From contig CAZUHP010000034.1 in NCBI GenBank assembly GCA_964620595.1, positions 1 through 38,274 of the forward strand: a DNA stretch of 38,274 bases. Reading direction: 5' to 3'. Shown one piece after another: positions 23,980 through 30,654 of this stretch (positions are counted from its first letter, which is position 1; every line of letters starts with the position of its first letter). Source of the stretch: Desulfocarbo sp964620595. GTDB taxonomy: Bacteria > Desulfobacterota > Desulfarculia > Desulfarculales > Desulfarculaceae. A program made the translations under genes and the position numbers. Under the pieces are notes generated by a model that worked only from the letters and a program-made list of their open reading frames with translations, made no database searches and was not told the DNA's origin.

Positions 23980-24032
23980 ATGTCGGCCCCTATCGACCCT
24001 GATTTGACATTATGTATTGTTTTGTCGCTAAG

Positions 24033-24395
24033 TTAAAGATTATTTCGGAGGGTTCGAGGGTTGATCCCCAGGAATTTGGCAGCTTCCTCCTGGGTGGGCA
24101 AAAGTTCTATTGCCACCCGCATTGCCAGCGCTTTGATTTTTCGCAAGCGGGCACCATCCAGTCCATGAAGCGCCGCGGCCACGAAAGCGGCAGGGTCGGC
24201 CCGGATTACTGAAATCAGCAGTCCTTCCTCGCGATCCGCCTTGTCCAACACCGCCAACAAGTCCCGCCGAAACTCTTCCCAGCCATCCGGGTTCAACGCT
24301 GGGTCCAAGCGTGCGGCGACCGCCTGAAGCAGGGACCACTGGCCCGTGGCCATGAACCGCTCGGCTTCGCGTTGCAAGACTTCCCGGCGGGTCAT
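24033..24395 (-). CDS. Small regulator with C-terminal Fis-type HTH
   Basis: 120 residues from ATG 24395, overlapping the upstream stop as ATGA; earlier in-frame codons are in another gene. The C-terminus (LLPTQEEAAKFLGINPRTLR) is a Fis/NtrC-type helix-turn-helix ending the protein, as in bacterial Fis. The N-terminal 90 residues are helical (WSLLQAVAARLDP, FRRDLLAVLDKAD) without a recognised domain. Being the last gene before the terminator and terS, it is a candidate late-gene regulator, but a packaging-associated role is also possible. Confidence 0.65.
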   Translation of the reverse strand: MTRREVLQREAERFMATGQWSLLQAVAARLDPALNPDGWEEFRRDLLAVLDKADREEGLLISVIRADPAAFVAAALHGLDGARLRKIKALAMRVAIELLPTQEEAAKFLGINPRTLRNNL

Positions 24396-24568
24396 TGGGC
24401 CGCCTCGGTGCCGCCGCTCCGGCCGACGTGGGTAACAGCCTGGACCTCCAGCGTGGTCCATCGCTTCTTGCAGGCCATGCACTCGCGACGGCGCTTTATG
24501 TAGCCGTTTTTGGTTTCGGTCGTTCGCAGCACGCGGGTTTGGTCGCTGAAGCATCTGGGGCAGGTCAT
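24392..24568 (-). CDS. Stand-alone NrdR-type zinc ribbon protein
   Basis: 58 residues from ATG 24568. MTCPRCFSDQTRVLRTTET then IKRRRECMACKKRWTTLEV reproduces the N-terminal zinc ribbon of the NrdR repressor, four cysteines as CxxC...CxxC. NrdR itself has ~150 residues with an ATP-cone domain, which is absent here. It may bind DNA or a protein partner. It is coupled to the Fis-type gene by ATGA. Confidence 0.7.
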   Translation of the reverse strand: MTCPRCFSDQTRVLRTTETKNGYIKRRRECMACKKRWTTLEVQAVTHVGRSGGTEAAQ

Positions 24569-24570
24569 GA

Positions 24571-24804
24571 TTAAGTTTCCTTCTCCACCACCACGGGCAA
24601 CGGCTTTTGGGGCCATTCCTGTGGAGTGGCCTTGTATTTCTCCAGACGCTGGCGCATTTCCTGGCACCAGCGCAGCATCTCGGCGGTATCGGAGTTATGC
24701 TTTGTTAATTTCAGAGCTGGGCGCTGGTCCGGGCCATAACGCCAGGGAATCTTGATCGGCAGCCACAGCTTGCCGGTCCACTTGGCCGCGATTTTTCTCG
24801 TCAT
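24571..24804 (-). CDS. Small basic protein, unknown
   Basis: 77 residues from ATG 24804, which overlaps the upstream stop as ATGA. The sequence is basic and tryptophan-rich (KWTGKLWLPIKIPWRYGPDQ), with a helical middle (AEMLRWCQEMRQRLEKYKA). No family is recognised. Its place between two Cys-rich genes in the replication block suggests an accessory role. Confidence 0.55.
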   Translation of the reverse strand: MTRKIAAKWTGKLWLPIKIPWRYGPDQRPALKLTKHNSDTAEMLRWCQEMRQRLEKYKATPQEWPQKPLPVVVEKET

Positions 24805-25250
24805 ACGCCAACCCCCTCCAAAGAGTCCCACTGGTACCCCTCCCGCTCCAGGACCTGCACATTGCTCAGCGCCGGGCTGTTGGCTGGGCACAGTCGCCGC
24901 CTCACCGCGCAGCGGTCGCAGTAGGCAACGGCGGTCCAGCCCTCCCGGTGGCGCACGAAAATATAACCGCCCTCGCAGCCGGGCGCGTCGCACTCAATGT
25001 GCTCGCTCACCATCCGCTCGGGGTGGGTGTCTTGCCACTGGAGCCACAAGGCCTTGACCACCTTGGGCAAGTTGCGCGGCATGGAGTCCTGTTGCTCGTA
25101 TAGGCGCCGCTCGATCCAGTCCAGGGCCTCGCGGGGAACGTGGCGGGCCTGGTCGTAGAACAGGGCGATGCGCTGCTCGCTCATGAGGGTTCGGGCTCCA
25201 AAGTAGGCCGCCACCCGTTCCAGGAAGTCTACGAACTCAATCTGCGTCAT
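24801..25250 (-). CDS. Replication-block protein with zinc-binding motif
   Basis: 149 residues. The N-terminal ~80 residues are helical (QIEFVDFLERVAAYFGARTL, REALDWIERRLYEQQDSMP), then CDAPGCEGGYIFV and YCDRCAVRRRLC supply a zinc-ribbon-like set of cysteines. It overlaps the replication gene by 14 bases. Small helical proteins in this spot are often helicase loaders or ssDNA-binding accessory factors; no ATPase motif is visible, so this is only contextual. Confidence 0.6.
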   Translation of the reverse strand: MTQIEFVDFLERVAAYFGARTLMSEQRIALFYDQARHVPREALDWIERRLYEQQDSMPRNLPKVVKALWLQWQDTHPERMVSEHIECDAPGCEGGYIFVRHREGWTAVAYCDRCAVRRRLCPANSPALSNVQVLEREGYQWDSLEGVGV

Positions 25251-26283
25251 TTACCGCCGCCCTCCTTGCGGCCTCAAAGGGGTCTTCGCCCCCGGATCGC
25301 CGCCCATTGCCTGCATAGCGCCCCTCCAGCACCTTGGGCATATTCTTGGGCCTGATGAGCCATTCCAGGTCTGCTTGCCAGTCCTTGGTCTGCCCCATGA
25401 GGAACGGGCTGGCTCGAACCTGGGCGAAGTACTCCCGCCACCAGTCCAGGTTTTGGCGCCCAGGGTCCTCCCGCCAGCGGGCCCGCAGGAGTTTGCGCCG
25501 GTGGTCTGGCCAAGTCTTGACCCGGGGCAGCTCGGGGAGCGCCTCGTGGTACAGCGCGATGATGGCGTCGTGGGGGCATGGGGGTGGGGCCTTCTTGGCC
25601 TTGCCCTTACCGTTGCTGCCCGATTTGGGGGCCGCTGGGGCGTCGTCGGCGACCGCCGGCGACGAGAGTCCTCCGTCAGGAGGACTCTTACTTTCTTCTT
25701 CTGACTCTGACTTCTGACTTCTAGCCTCTGAAATATACGGCGTTACATCGTCGTTACAGCCACCGNNNNNNNNNNTACTAGGGTCCCCTGCCTTCTTCGC
25801 GCGGTGCTTCTGCACCCGCAACCGCGCCTTTTCCCTGGCTTTTTCCTCCCTCACCATCCTGCGACTGATGAGCGTTACCATGCCCGTTACCTGGGGCGTT
25901 ACATCGCCGTTACGTGGTGGTGCGTCGGAAAGTGGCCCGACCAATTCCTCCACCATGTGACTTTGTGAGCCTGCGTGGTCCGCACGGGCGCACCCCTGGT
26001 CTGAGTGCCCCGCAACCGAGCTGGTCGAACGGCCGGCCACCTCGCAGTCACAAACGCCCATCTCTACCAACTCGGCGATCACGGCCTTGGTCTGATCCAC
26101 CGTGGCCCCGATCAACCGGGCTAAACCCACCCACGGCAACGTTAGAACCCCCCTGGTCTGAGAGTTCCACATCGCGCAGAGCAGGTCGATCCAGGCACCC
26201 TTGGCCGCCAGGGACAGGGCCCGGGTGTCCTGAATCCAATCGCCTGGGTAGAATTGCATGTAAGGCAATTTGGTCTTTGGCAT
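25237..26283 (-). CDS. Replication initiation protein, DUF1376/lambda O-like (contains assembly gap)
   Basis: About 348 residues. The N-terminal part (YMQFYPGDWIQDTRALSLAA, GAWIDLLCAMWNSQTRGVL) is the winged-helix-like DUF1376 region found in phage replication proteins; the C-terminal ~100 residues (LYHEALPELPRVKTWPDHRR, SPFLMGQTKDWQADLEWLI) are the usual helical partner domain. The middle is low-complexity, encodes an iteron-like repeat region and contains ten N bases, so its exact length and frame are uncertain. The gene would recognise the origin within its own coding sequence, as lambda O does, and recruit the helicase. Confidence 0.75.
   Translation of the reverse strand: MPKTKLPYMQFYPGDWIQDTRALSLAAKGAWIDLLCAMWNSQTRGVLTLPWVGLARLIGATVDQTKAVIAELVEMGVCDCEVAGRSTSSVAGHSDQGCARADHAGSQSHMVEELVGPLSDAPPRNGDVTPQVTGMVTLISRRMVREEKAREKARLRVQKHRAKKAGDPSXXXXGGCNDDVTPYISEARSQKSESEEESKSPPDGGLSSPAVADDAPAAPKSGSNGKGKAKKAPPPCPHDAIIALYHEALPELPRVKTWPDHRRKLLRARWREDPGRQNLDWWREYFAQVRASPFLMGQTKDWQADLEWLIRPKNMPKVLEGRYAGNGRRSGGEDPFEAARRAAVNDAD
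25685..25913. other. Putative replication origin: iterons plus AT/purine-rich tract
   Basis: CGTTAC occurs six times in two groups: 25741, 25752, and 25873, 25885, 25897, 25908 (start positions), spaced 11 or 12 bases, close to one helical turn. A 19-base unit, GGCGTTACATCGTCGTTAC at 25739-25757, recurs at 25895-25913 with one change. Next to the left group, 25683-25738 is comparatively AT-rich and purine/pyrimidine-biased with TTCTGACT repeats. Iterons inside the initiator gene followed by an AT-rich tract is the layout of the lambda origin. Confidence 0.55.
25766..25775. other. Assembly gap (ten N)
   Basis: Ten unresolved bases lie inside the replication gene between the two iteron groups. 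The round number suggests a scaffold placeholder, so true length may differ; repeats nearby would explain failed assembly. Confidence 0.95.
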
Positions 26284-26567
26284 TATTCGCTCGCGATCAC
26301 TTCTGCATAAACATCCATCAACCTGGCGTCGATTCCGTAACGATTCATGAGGGCCCGGATCAAGGCCGGCAGCGAGATCATGGGGACCACTGCGCCGTCC
26401 GGGATGGCGCCCTCCTGCTCCTCGATGATCCGGCCGATCTCAAAAAATTCCTCGTCGTAGCGCGGGGGCGGGTCGGGGGGCACCTTCCTCTTTCGGTGGC
26501 GTGCCACTCGCGCGGCCCACTCGGCCTGGAGTCGGACTTTGATCGGGGGCTTACGACGGGTCATCAT
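26283..26567 (-). CDS. Small phage protein, unknown
   Basis: 94 residues from ATG 26567 (or 93 from ATG 26564), preceded by AGGAGG. It starts basic (TRRKPPIKVRLQAEWAARVA) and ends with an acidic helical part (DEEFFEIGRIIEEQEGAIPD, LIRALMNRYGIDARLMDVYA). No family is recognised. Its stop overlaps the start of the replication gene (TAATG), suggesting co-translation with it. Confidence 0.6.
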   Translation of the reverse strand: MMTRRKPPIKVRLQAEWAARVARHRKRKVPPDPPPRYDEEFFEIGRIIEEQEGAIPDGAVVPMISLPALIRALMNRYGIDARLMDVYAEVIASE

Positions 26568-26683
26568 GCCACCTCCTGCCCCGGGGAGGATAGATCCTGG
26601 ATTCCAACCCAACAAAAACACAGGCCAATTTGTTTTTTTATCCGCCCGATTCCGGCATCTGCTCCTGGCCGCTGGGGCGTCAT
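26564..26683 (-). CDS. Possible 39-residue coupled peptide
   Basis: ATG 26683-26681 overlaps the upstream stop as TGATG and the frame ends at a TGA that overlaps the next start in the same way. The peptide starts MTPQRPGADAGIGRIKKQIG and includes CFCW. Both ends share a near-identical junction (CAGG, GGTGGC, TGATGAC) with the neighbouring genes. Perfect coupling on both sides is the only support; composition is not distinctive. Confidence 0.4.
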   Translation of the reverse strand: MTPQRPGADAGIGRIKKQIGLCFCWVGIQDLSSPGQEVA

Positions 26684-26934
26684 CACGCCACCCCCTGCGC
26701 CTGGTTAGCGGCGCTTCGATATGCAGCGGGACGGCTCCACTTGCGCGCCAGGGCTCGCCAGTCGCGGGGATACCGCTTGCGCTGTTCTGGTTGGTAGAGC
26801 TGGGCAAAGGGCAGGAAGCCCAGGCCATACACCCATTCGAGTCGAGCTTCTGCCTGTTCCAGCGTTTCGTTGAAGCCGATCATCACGAAGCACCGTTTCT
26901 TGTTGGTGGGGATGTCCACCAGCAGGTCGGTCAT
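26683..26934 (-). CDS. C-terminal domain of a phage radical-SAM protein, stand-alone
   Basis: 83 residues from ATG 26934, overlapping the upstream stop as ATGA. KRCFVMIGFNETLEQAEARL, GLGFLPFAQLYQ and RDWRALARKWSRPAAY are the C-terminal hallmarks of a phage radical-SAM family, whose complete members have ~200 or more residues with an N-terminal CxxxCxxC cluster site. No such cluster is encoded here; the upstream gene is an unrelated Cys-rich protein. Either a deletion removed the catalytic part, or the domain works alone or with the DUF5131 protein encoded 2 kb upstream. Confidence 0.65.
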   Translation of the reverse strand: MTDLLVDIPTNKKRCFVMIGFNETLEQAEARLEWVYGLGFLPFAQLYQPEQRKRYPRDWRALARKWSRPAAYRSAANQAQGVA

Positions 26935-27140
26935 CGGGGCACCCACTGGTCGCAGACTGGGAGATTCGGTCGCGTATGTTCCAGCCAGACCGTCGAAACC
27001 CCTGCTCCTGGCTTGCGGCGACATGATCCCCGCGTCTTGGTCCCCGGCCGTATTTTGGGCACAGGACCGTCGGGCTCAAACCATCGGCAGTTGAGACACC
27101 CCGCGTATTGGCGGGCATAGGCAACATCCAAGAGGGTCAT
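26931..27140 (-). CDS. Small zinc-binding protein
   Basis: 69 residues. Cysteines in CLNC, GSCRR and VCDQWVPR, with a final Trp-Val-Pro-Arg, suggest a single zinc site. It begins MTLLDVAYARQYAGCLNCRW. A related Cys-Trp pattern (CLTCRWARP...CPCW) is seen in the protein at 27925-28167. Function unknown; the ribosome binding site is weak. Confidence 0.6.
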   Translation of the reverse strand: MTLLDVAYARQYAGCLNCRWFEPDGPVPKIRPGTKTRGSCRRKPGAGVSTVWLEHTRPNLPVCDQWVPR

Positions 27141-27144
27141 CGCC

Positions 27145-27330
27145 CTACCCCATCAGCCTACGGTAATAGAGGACCTGCTCGTGGGCGGACTCCACGTTGT
27201 TCTCGGCCTCCTGGATGGTGCGGGCCTGGGCGAGGACCTCGCCGGCCTTGATGCGGCGCCAAACCCCCACCGCTTCGACGAGGCGATCCAGGGCTTCCAT
27301 CTCTTTGGTTGCTTTGGTTATGTCCACCAT
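27145..27330 (-). CDS. Small helical protein, unknown
   Basis: 61 residues from ATG 27330, beginning MVDITKATKEMEALDRLVEA and entirely helical and charged, consistent with a coiled-coil dimer. Spacing from an AAAGGA site is about 10 bases. No family is recognised. Confidence 0.5.
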   Translation of the reverse strand: MVDITKATKEMEALDRLVEAVGVWRRIKAGEVLAQARTIQEAENNVESAHEQVLYYRRLMG

Positions 27331-27332
27331 AT

Positions 27333-27683
27333 TTATTGTTCCTTTCCCTCGTTCAGTAGCCGGTCGATTTCGGCTGCGATGAGGGCGCCGGCCACCACGA
27401 GCTGGCGGAGGCGGGGTTTGCCATCGCGCTTTGCCCAACAGGGATTCCAAATCCTGGGGAATAGGACGTCTGTTGAAACTGACAATGCTCCAGAAAGGAC
27501 AATGGTGTTTTGCTCCTTCAACCGGAGCGCGAATGTGATATGATTATCTGGCCACGCGTAGTAACACGCGGCCATCGCCAGTTCGCCAGTTTGGTGCAAG
27601 TCGTCGGTGTCGTGTTCGGCGTCAAAGCCCTCTTCCTTTATTTGCCTCTCCCGCTCGGCGGCGATCATTTCGATGGCTTTCAT
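27333..27683 (-). CDS. Conserved phage protein with ERERQIKEEGFD motif
   Basis: 116 residues from ATG 27683 with GGAGGGGAAAGA upstream. The opening MIAAERERQIKEEGFDAEHD followed by DLHQTGELAMAACYYA is a recurrent pattern in small phage proteins (charged helix, EEG, HD, then an Ala-rich helix with YA). The C-terminal half is less typical and ends LLNEGKEQ. Function of the family is not known to me. Confidence 0.65.
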   Translation of the reverse strand: MKAIEMIAAERERQIKEEGFDAEHDTDDLHQTGELAMAACYYAWPDNHITFALRLKEQNTIVLSGALSVSTDVLFPRIWNPCWAKRDGKPRLRQLVVAGALIAAEIDRLLNEGKEQ

Positions 27684-27928
27684 TCTTTCCCCTCCGCTTT
27701 TTGGGTAACTTTTGTAAGGATATCGGAGACCGCCCCGGGAAGACCGTTGATGATAGTTGCTGCGAGACTTTCCAAAGAGTCTTTGTGGCATATCTCACAC
27801 GATTGGACTACTATGCACACTTCAGACCGAGATGCTTCATCAACGGCGACCTTCAAGAGATTGCCACAGTACCAGCATCTAATCCGTAACTTTCTCCCGA
27901 GCGAGATAACGCCTTTTTCTTCGCTCAT
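27680..27928 (-). CDS. Double-CxxC zinc-ribbon protein (paralogue A)
   Basis: 82 residues from ATG 27928. RIRCWYCGNLLKVAVDE and VVQSCEICHKDSLESLA give two CxxC knuckles about 28 residues apart, followed by a helix. The same plan is seen in the proteins at 30033-30347 and 30655-30843, so the three look like diverged copies. It ends EGKE, whose codons (GAGGGGAAAGAA) also form the ribosome binding site of the next gene. Confidence 0.65.
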   Translation of the reverse strand: MSEEKGVISLGRKLRIRCWYCGNLLKVAVDEASRSEVCIVVQSCEICHKDSLESLAATIINGLPGAVSDILTKVTQKAEGKE

Positions 27929-28167
27929 TCTTTCCCCTCCCAGCACGGGCAGCCGTCCTGCGTTATATTTGGCCCCTCGTGCCACCACGTATGACGACGG
28001 TCAAGGTTTATGCCGAAAACCTCGTCCTCGTGGACCACCACGGTGGCGCATCTATGCCTCAGCGCAGCGGGAATTTTCGGAAACATGCAGAGCCAAAACG
28101 CCCCGGGGACCCCAGTCTTTCTCGGCCTGGCCCAGCGGCAGGTCAGACAATCTTTGCGATCGATCAT
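27925..28167 (-). CDS. Small Cys/Trp-rich protein
   Basis: 80 residues from ATG 28167 (overlapping the upstream stop as ATGA); a GTG two codons earlier is the alternative. CLTCRWARPRKTG, FWLCMFP, RHRCATVVV and CPCWEGKE give six cysteines, enough for one or two zinc sites. It ends EGKE like the next gene. No enzyme motif is visible. Confidence 0.6.
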   Translation of the reverse strand: MIDRKDCLTCRWARPRKTGVPGAFWLCMFPKIPAALRHRCATVVVHEDEVFGINLDRRHTWWHEGPNITQDGCPCWEGKE

Positions 28168-28376
28168 GTCCACATCTCAATTTGATTGTTCAAAGCAGCT
28201 ATCGCTTTCCGGCTCGCAAAACACCGCTTGCAGGGGCGCGAAGGCACCGGCTCATCACCCCACCAGAAGCGCCCGCTTACTGTTGCTGGGCTAATAAGCC
28301 GCCCGCAGACCGTGTGCTCCTGATCAATCAACAGATGCCACACACCATCAGGTCGAATCTGAACGAGATTTATCAT
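28164..28376 (-). CDS. Small zinc-binding protein (tandem paralogue 1)
   Basis: 70 residues, coupled on both sides by ATGA. The pattern IRPDGVWHLLIDQ, TVCGRL, WWGDEPVPSRPCKRC then a C-terminal helix is shared with the immediately upstream protein at 28373-28600: (V/K)I-x-x-(D/K)GVWH, TxCxR, GDExxPxRxCxxC. The three conserved cysteines plus the WH histidine could bind one zinc ion. Function unknown. Confidence 0.65.
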   Translation of the reverse strand: MINLVQIRPDGVWHLLIDQEHTVCGRLISPATVSGRFWWGDEPVPSRPCKRCFASRKAIAALNNQIEMWT

Positions 28377-28600
28377 TCCCCCATCTCCCGCCTCAGCCGC
28401 TCAATGTCGGCGCTGAGTTCAAGCCATTTGACGAGGCAGGACCTGCAAAGCCGGCCTGGGGGTGCTTCGTCTCCAACCCACCGCCTCGTTGCGTCGTCAT
28501 CCATATAGTATCGTTCACAGAGGGTGTATCCTCCACCCGCTAGTCGGCGATCTTGAAAATGCCAGACGCCTTTACGGTTAATTTTTACGAGATATTCCAT
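28373..28600 (-). CDS. Small zinc-binding protein (tandem paralogue 2)
   Basis: 75 residues from ATG 28600, preceded by GGGAGGGAA. It carries KINRKGVWHFQDRR, YTLCERYYM, WVGDEAPPGRLCRSC and a helical end (ELSADIERLRREMGE), clearly similar to the next gene. The open frame continues upstream to 28834 but without a good start; see that entry. Confidence 0.65.
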   Translation of the reverse strand: MEYLVKINRKGVWHFQDRRLAGGGYTLCERYYMDDDATRRWVGDEAPPGRLCRSCLVKWLELSADIERLRREMGE

Positions 28601-28834
28601 TGGGTTCCCTCCCGAGTTTGGCGGCGCGAACTTGTAAGAGTTGCTTACAGGTTCGCCATTCTGCCATCGGCGGATTGCATCCCAAAGCCTCCACGAACTA
28701 TGTACCCCGTGCCATTCCAAACAGTCTGGTATCAGCTTTGCGATGATTTTATGTTCCTCGCGCTTGTGTAATTTCCCTTTTGTGTTGTAACACAGGAGTA
28801 AAATCAAACGCAGACTGGTATTAGAGAGAAGCAT
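28601..28834 (-). other. Intergenic or uncalled coding stretch with palindrome
   Basis: The 234 bases between two genes are open in frame with the paralogue at 28373-28600. The upper part encodes protein-like text (IPDCLEWHGVHSSWRLWDAI, RRWQNGEPVSNSYKFAPP), but no ATG, GTG or TTG with a ribosome binding site precedes it. TGTGTTGTAACACA at 28781-28794 is a perfect inverted repeat with a two-base centre, suitable as a protein-binding site. It may be an N-terminal extension, a decayed gene, or a regulatory gap. Confidence 0.35.
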
Positions 28835-29773
28835 TTATGCCTCCGGCCACTGGCTCCACGTTTGCCCATCAAGTACGCGTCCGGCGGCACGTCTGTTAAG
28901 GCGCACAAAATAAGAATTATGTGCTTTGGTAAGTGTATATTTTTTGGGATCTTCGTTGATCCATTCGTTTGGCGGTTGACATTCTCGCCAGTTTCCCCAG
29001 CTTTTGAAGAAAAATGGAACCTCCGCCTCCCAACATTGGTCCCGCAGGCTCCGTACCCAGTCGGGGTGCATGGGCCGGGCACCGGGGCCGGTTTCGCCTC
29101 CGCAGATGACCCAATCTAGCCTCGGCCCTTCGCCTTTCTTTGGGCAAACATGGAAGCACAGGTCGTGTTCCTGTCCGACGTATGCAGACGACCCCCGATT
29201 ACCACAATCAGCACAGTTTATTAGATAGCGCTCCAGGTCCACCGGCCCCAGCAGCGGCTCGCAGGAGACGAACCGCACCGCCGCCGGGGTCTTGAGCAAT
29301 TCCGGGATGCGCTCATTGGCCGCTGCCTGGTTTTCCACCGAGACGCCGAACCACAGGTTGGGGATGTAGTCATTGTCTCCCAACTCCCGGATGGGGTTTG
29401 CCTCGGTTATCTCGTACAGTTTTCGTTCGATGTTTTGAGGGCGTTTGGTTAAGAGCATAAATGTGTGTTGAGGGCACGCCAATATCACTTCCAGGATGCG
29501 ATCAATCGTTTCTGTGCGAACCGCATCATGAAACGGATCCCCCATGCTACACACGAAAACGCGCCTGGGTTTCTTCCACCGCAGCGGTTCCTCCATCCGA
29601 TCCTCGTGCACCGTCCCAGGCCGAAACGGATCGTCCTTGGGGTAGCCGTAGCGCCCCTTGAGCCGCTGGGCCATGTGCTGGGCGTAGCAGTTGGCGCAGC
29701 CCTCGCTCACTGGCGTGCAGCCGGTTACGGGGTTCCAGGAATAGTCCGTCCATTCGATAGCTGATTTGCTCAT
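28835..29773 (-). CDS. DUF5131 family protein (phage Gp37/Gp68)
   Basis: 312 residues starting MSKSAIEWTDYSWNPVTGCT. The cysteine cluster CTPVSEGCANCYA near the start, RRVFVCSMGDPFHDAV, TFMLLTKRPQNIERKL, NLWFGVSVENQAAANERIPE and RFVSCEPLLGPVDL are the signature blocks of DUF5131 (Gp37/Gp68), a radical-SAM-like TIM-barrel family common in phages. The cluster could bind an iron-sulphur centre. The substrate is unknown. A Cys-rich insertion (CADCGNRG, FHVCPKKGEG) interrupts the second half. Confidence 0.88.
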   Translation of the reverse strand: MSKSAIEWTDYSWNPVTGCTPVSEGCANCYAQHMAQRLKGRYGYPKDDPFRPGTVHEDRMEEPLRWKKPRRVFVCSMGDPFHDAVRTETIDRILEVILACPQHTFMLLTKRPQNIERKLYEITEANPIRELGDNDYIPNLWFGVSVENQAAANERIPELLKTPAAVRFVSCEPLLGPVDLERYLINCADCGNRGSSAYVGQEHDLCFHVCPKKGEGPRLDWVICGGETGPGARPMHPDWVRSLRDQCWEAEVPFFFKSWGNWRECQPPNEWINEDPKKYTLTKAHNSYFVRLNRRAAGRVLDGQTWSQWPEA

Positions 29774-30030
29774 AGCGGCACCTTGAGCCCCAGGGACAGG
29801 CAGGAATGGATTTCTTCGGAGAGCCGTTCCAGAACGTTGATCGCGTCATCCCACATGCCGGGCAACTCGCCCAGCAGCAGCCGAGCGTTGGCGCCCATTT
29901 TCCCCTCGTTCTCTGTGGCGTCATCGAGCGCCGCCAGGGCGATTTCCACCGGCCCCCGAAGAGTTTCCAATATATCCAAGGCTTCCGCGGCATCCACCAG
30001 ATCAACGGTTATTTCATTCTTCTTGCCCAT
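29770..30030 (-). CDS. Small acidic helical protein, unknown
   Basis: 86 residues from ATG 30030, which is 6-7 bases from AGGAGA; ATG 30036 overlaps the upstream stop but is too close to that site. The protein (MGKKNEITVDLVDAAEALDI, LLGELPGMWDDAINVLERL) is acidic and helical. No family is recognised. Confidence 0.55.
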   Translation of the reverse strand: MGKKNEITVDLVDAAEALDILETLRGPVEIALAALDDATENEGKMGANARLLLGELPGMWDDAINVLERLSEEIHSCLSLGLKVPL

Positions 30031-30032
30031 GA

Positions 30033-30347
30033 TCATCTCTCCTTTTCTTCGTGTTTGAATGCTTCAGGGTCCCATCCGCCGTCCTGTTTGGGGGACAGGT
30101 TGACTTCCTTCTGCGATCTCTGGCGGCTCTTTTCTTGCCAAAGAATATCTCCCAGGCTGTCCGCCACCGTTTTGATGCGCTGGAGAAGTTCGCGCTCATA
30201 TGCGCACACTCTGTAAGCCACGTTTATGCAGTGAGGGCAGGGTTCTACCTTCACCATGACTACAGAGGAGCGCTCATCCATTGTGGCGGTGCAATCCAGG
30301 AGTTTGTCACACTGCGAACAGTGGAACTCTGCTTCAAGACTTCTCAT
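30033..30347 (-). CDS. Double-CxxC zinc-ribbon protein (paralogue B)
   Basis: 104 residues from ATG 30347; a start 51 bases earlier is coupled to the upstream stop, but the shorter form aligns from its first residue with the paralogue at 30655-30843 and has its own AAGGAAGGCG site. MRSLEAEFHCSQCDKLLDCT and VKVEPCPHCINVAYRV form two CxxC knuckles. The C-terminal 45 residues are a charged tail absent from the shorter copy. Confidence 0.65.
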   Translation of the reverse strand: MRSLEAEFHCSQCDKLLDCTATMDERSSVVMVKVEPCPHCINVAYRVCAYERELLQRIKTVADSLGDILWQEKSRQRSQKEVNLSPKQDGGWDPEAFKHEEKER

Positions 30348-30394
30348 TTTTACGCCTTCCTTTCTTGGGCTCCTTTGTGTCCTTCGGCCTAGCT

Positions 30395-30652
30395 TCATTT
30401 CTCGTTTTTGAATTCCTCCAGTACTGGTTCCAGGAAGAATTTGATGGCATCTTTGTTTGTCATGTTTGACGTGGTAAGGATCGTTTTCCCGCCGTGTATC
30501 ATTATGAAGAAGGGCATATACCCATCCTCTGATTCAGCCGCCACCATTTGACCAACAGTTCCCATTATGTCTAAGGGGGCAAACTCGGTAAGCAGCGCTT
30601 TTATGTGCTGGCGAATTTCGGTCAGGTGGTAGATAGCGAATTGATCCACCAT
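30395..30652 (-). CDS. Small phage protein, unknown
   Basis: 85 residues beginning MVDQFAIYHLTEIRQHIKAL, with a mixed alpha/beta pattern (YMPFFIMIHGGKTILTTSNM). No family is recognised. Its start has AGGCGTAAAAATG, the same block seen at the start of the downstream zinc-ribbon gene (30347). Confidence 0.55.
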   Translation of the reverse strand: MVDQFAIYHLTEIRQHIKALLTEFAPLDIMGTVGQMVAAESEDGYMPFFIMIHGGKTILTTSNMTNKDAIKFFLEPVLEEFKNEK

Positions 30653-30654
30653 TT

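Noticed and set aside
24004..24032. + strand TTGACA near the terS upstream region
   Set aside because: No acceptable -10 at 16-18 bases and no + strand gene follows.
25741..25913. CGTTAC repeats as a CRISPR array
   Set aside because: Repeat is six bases with 5-6-base gaps inside a coding sequence; fits iterons, not repeat-spacer units.
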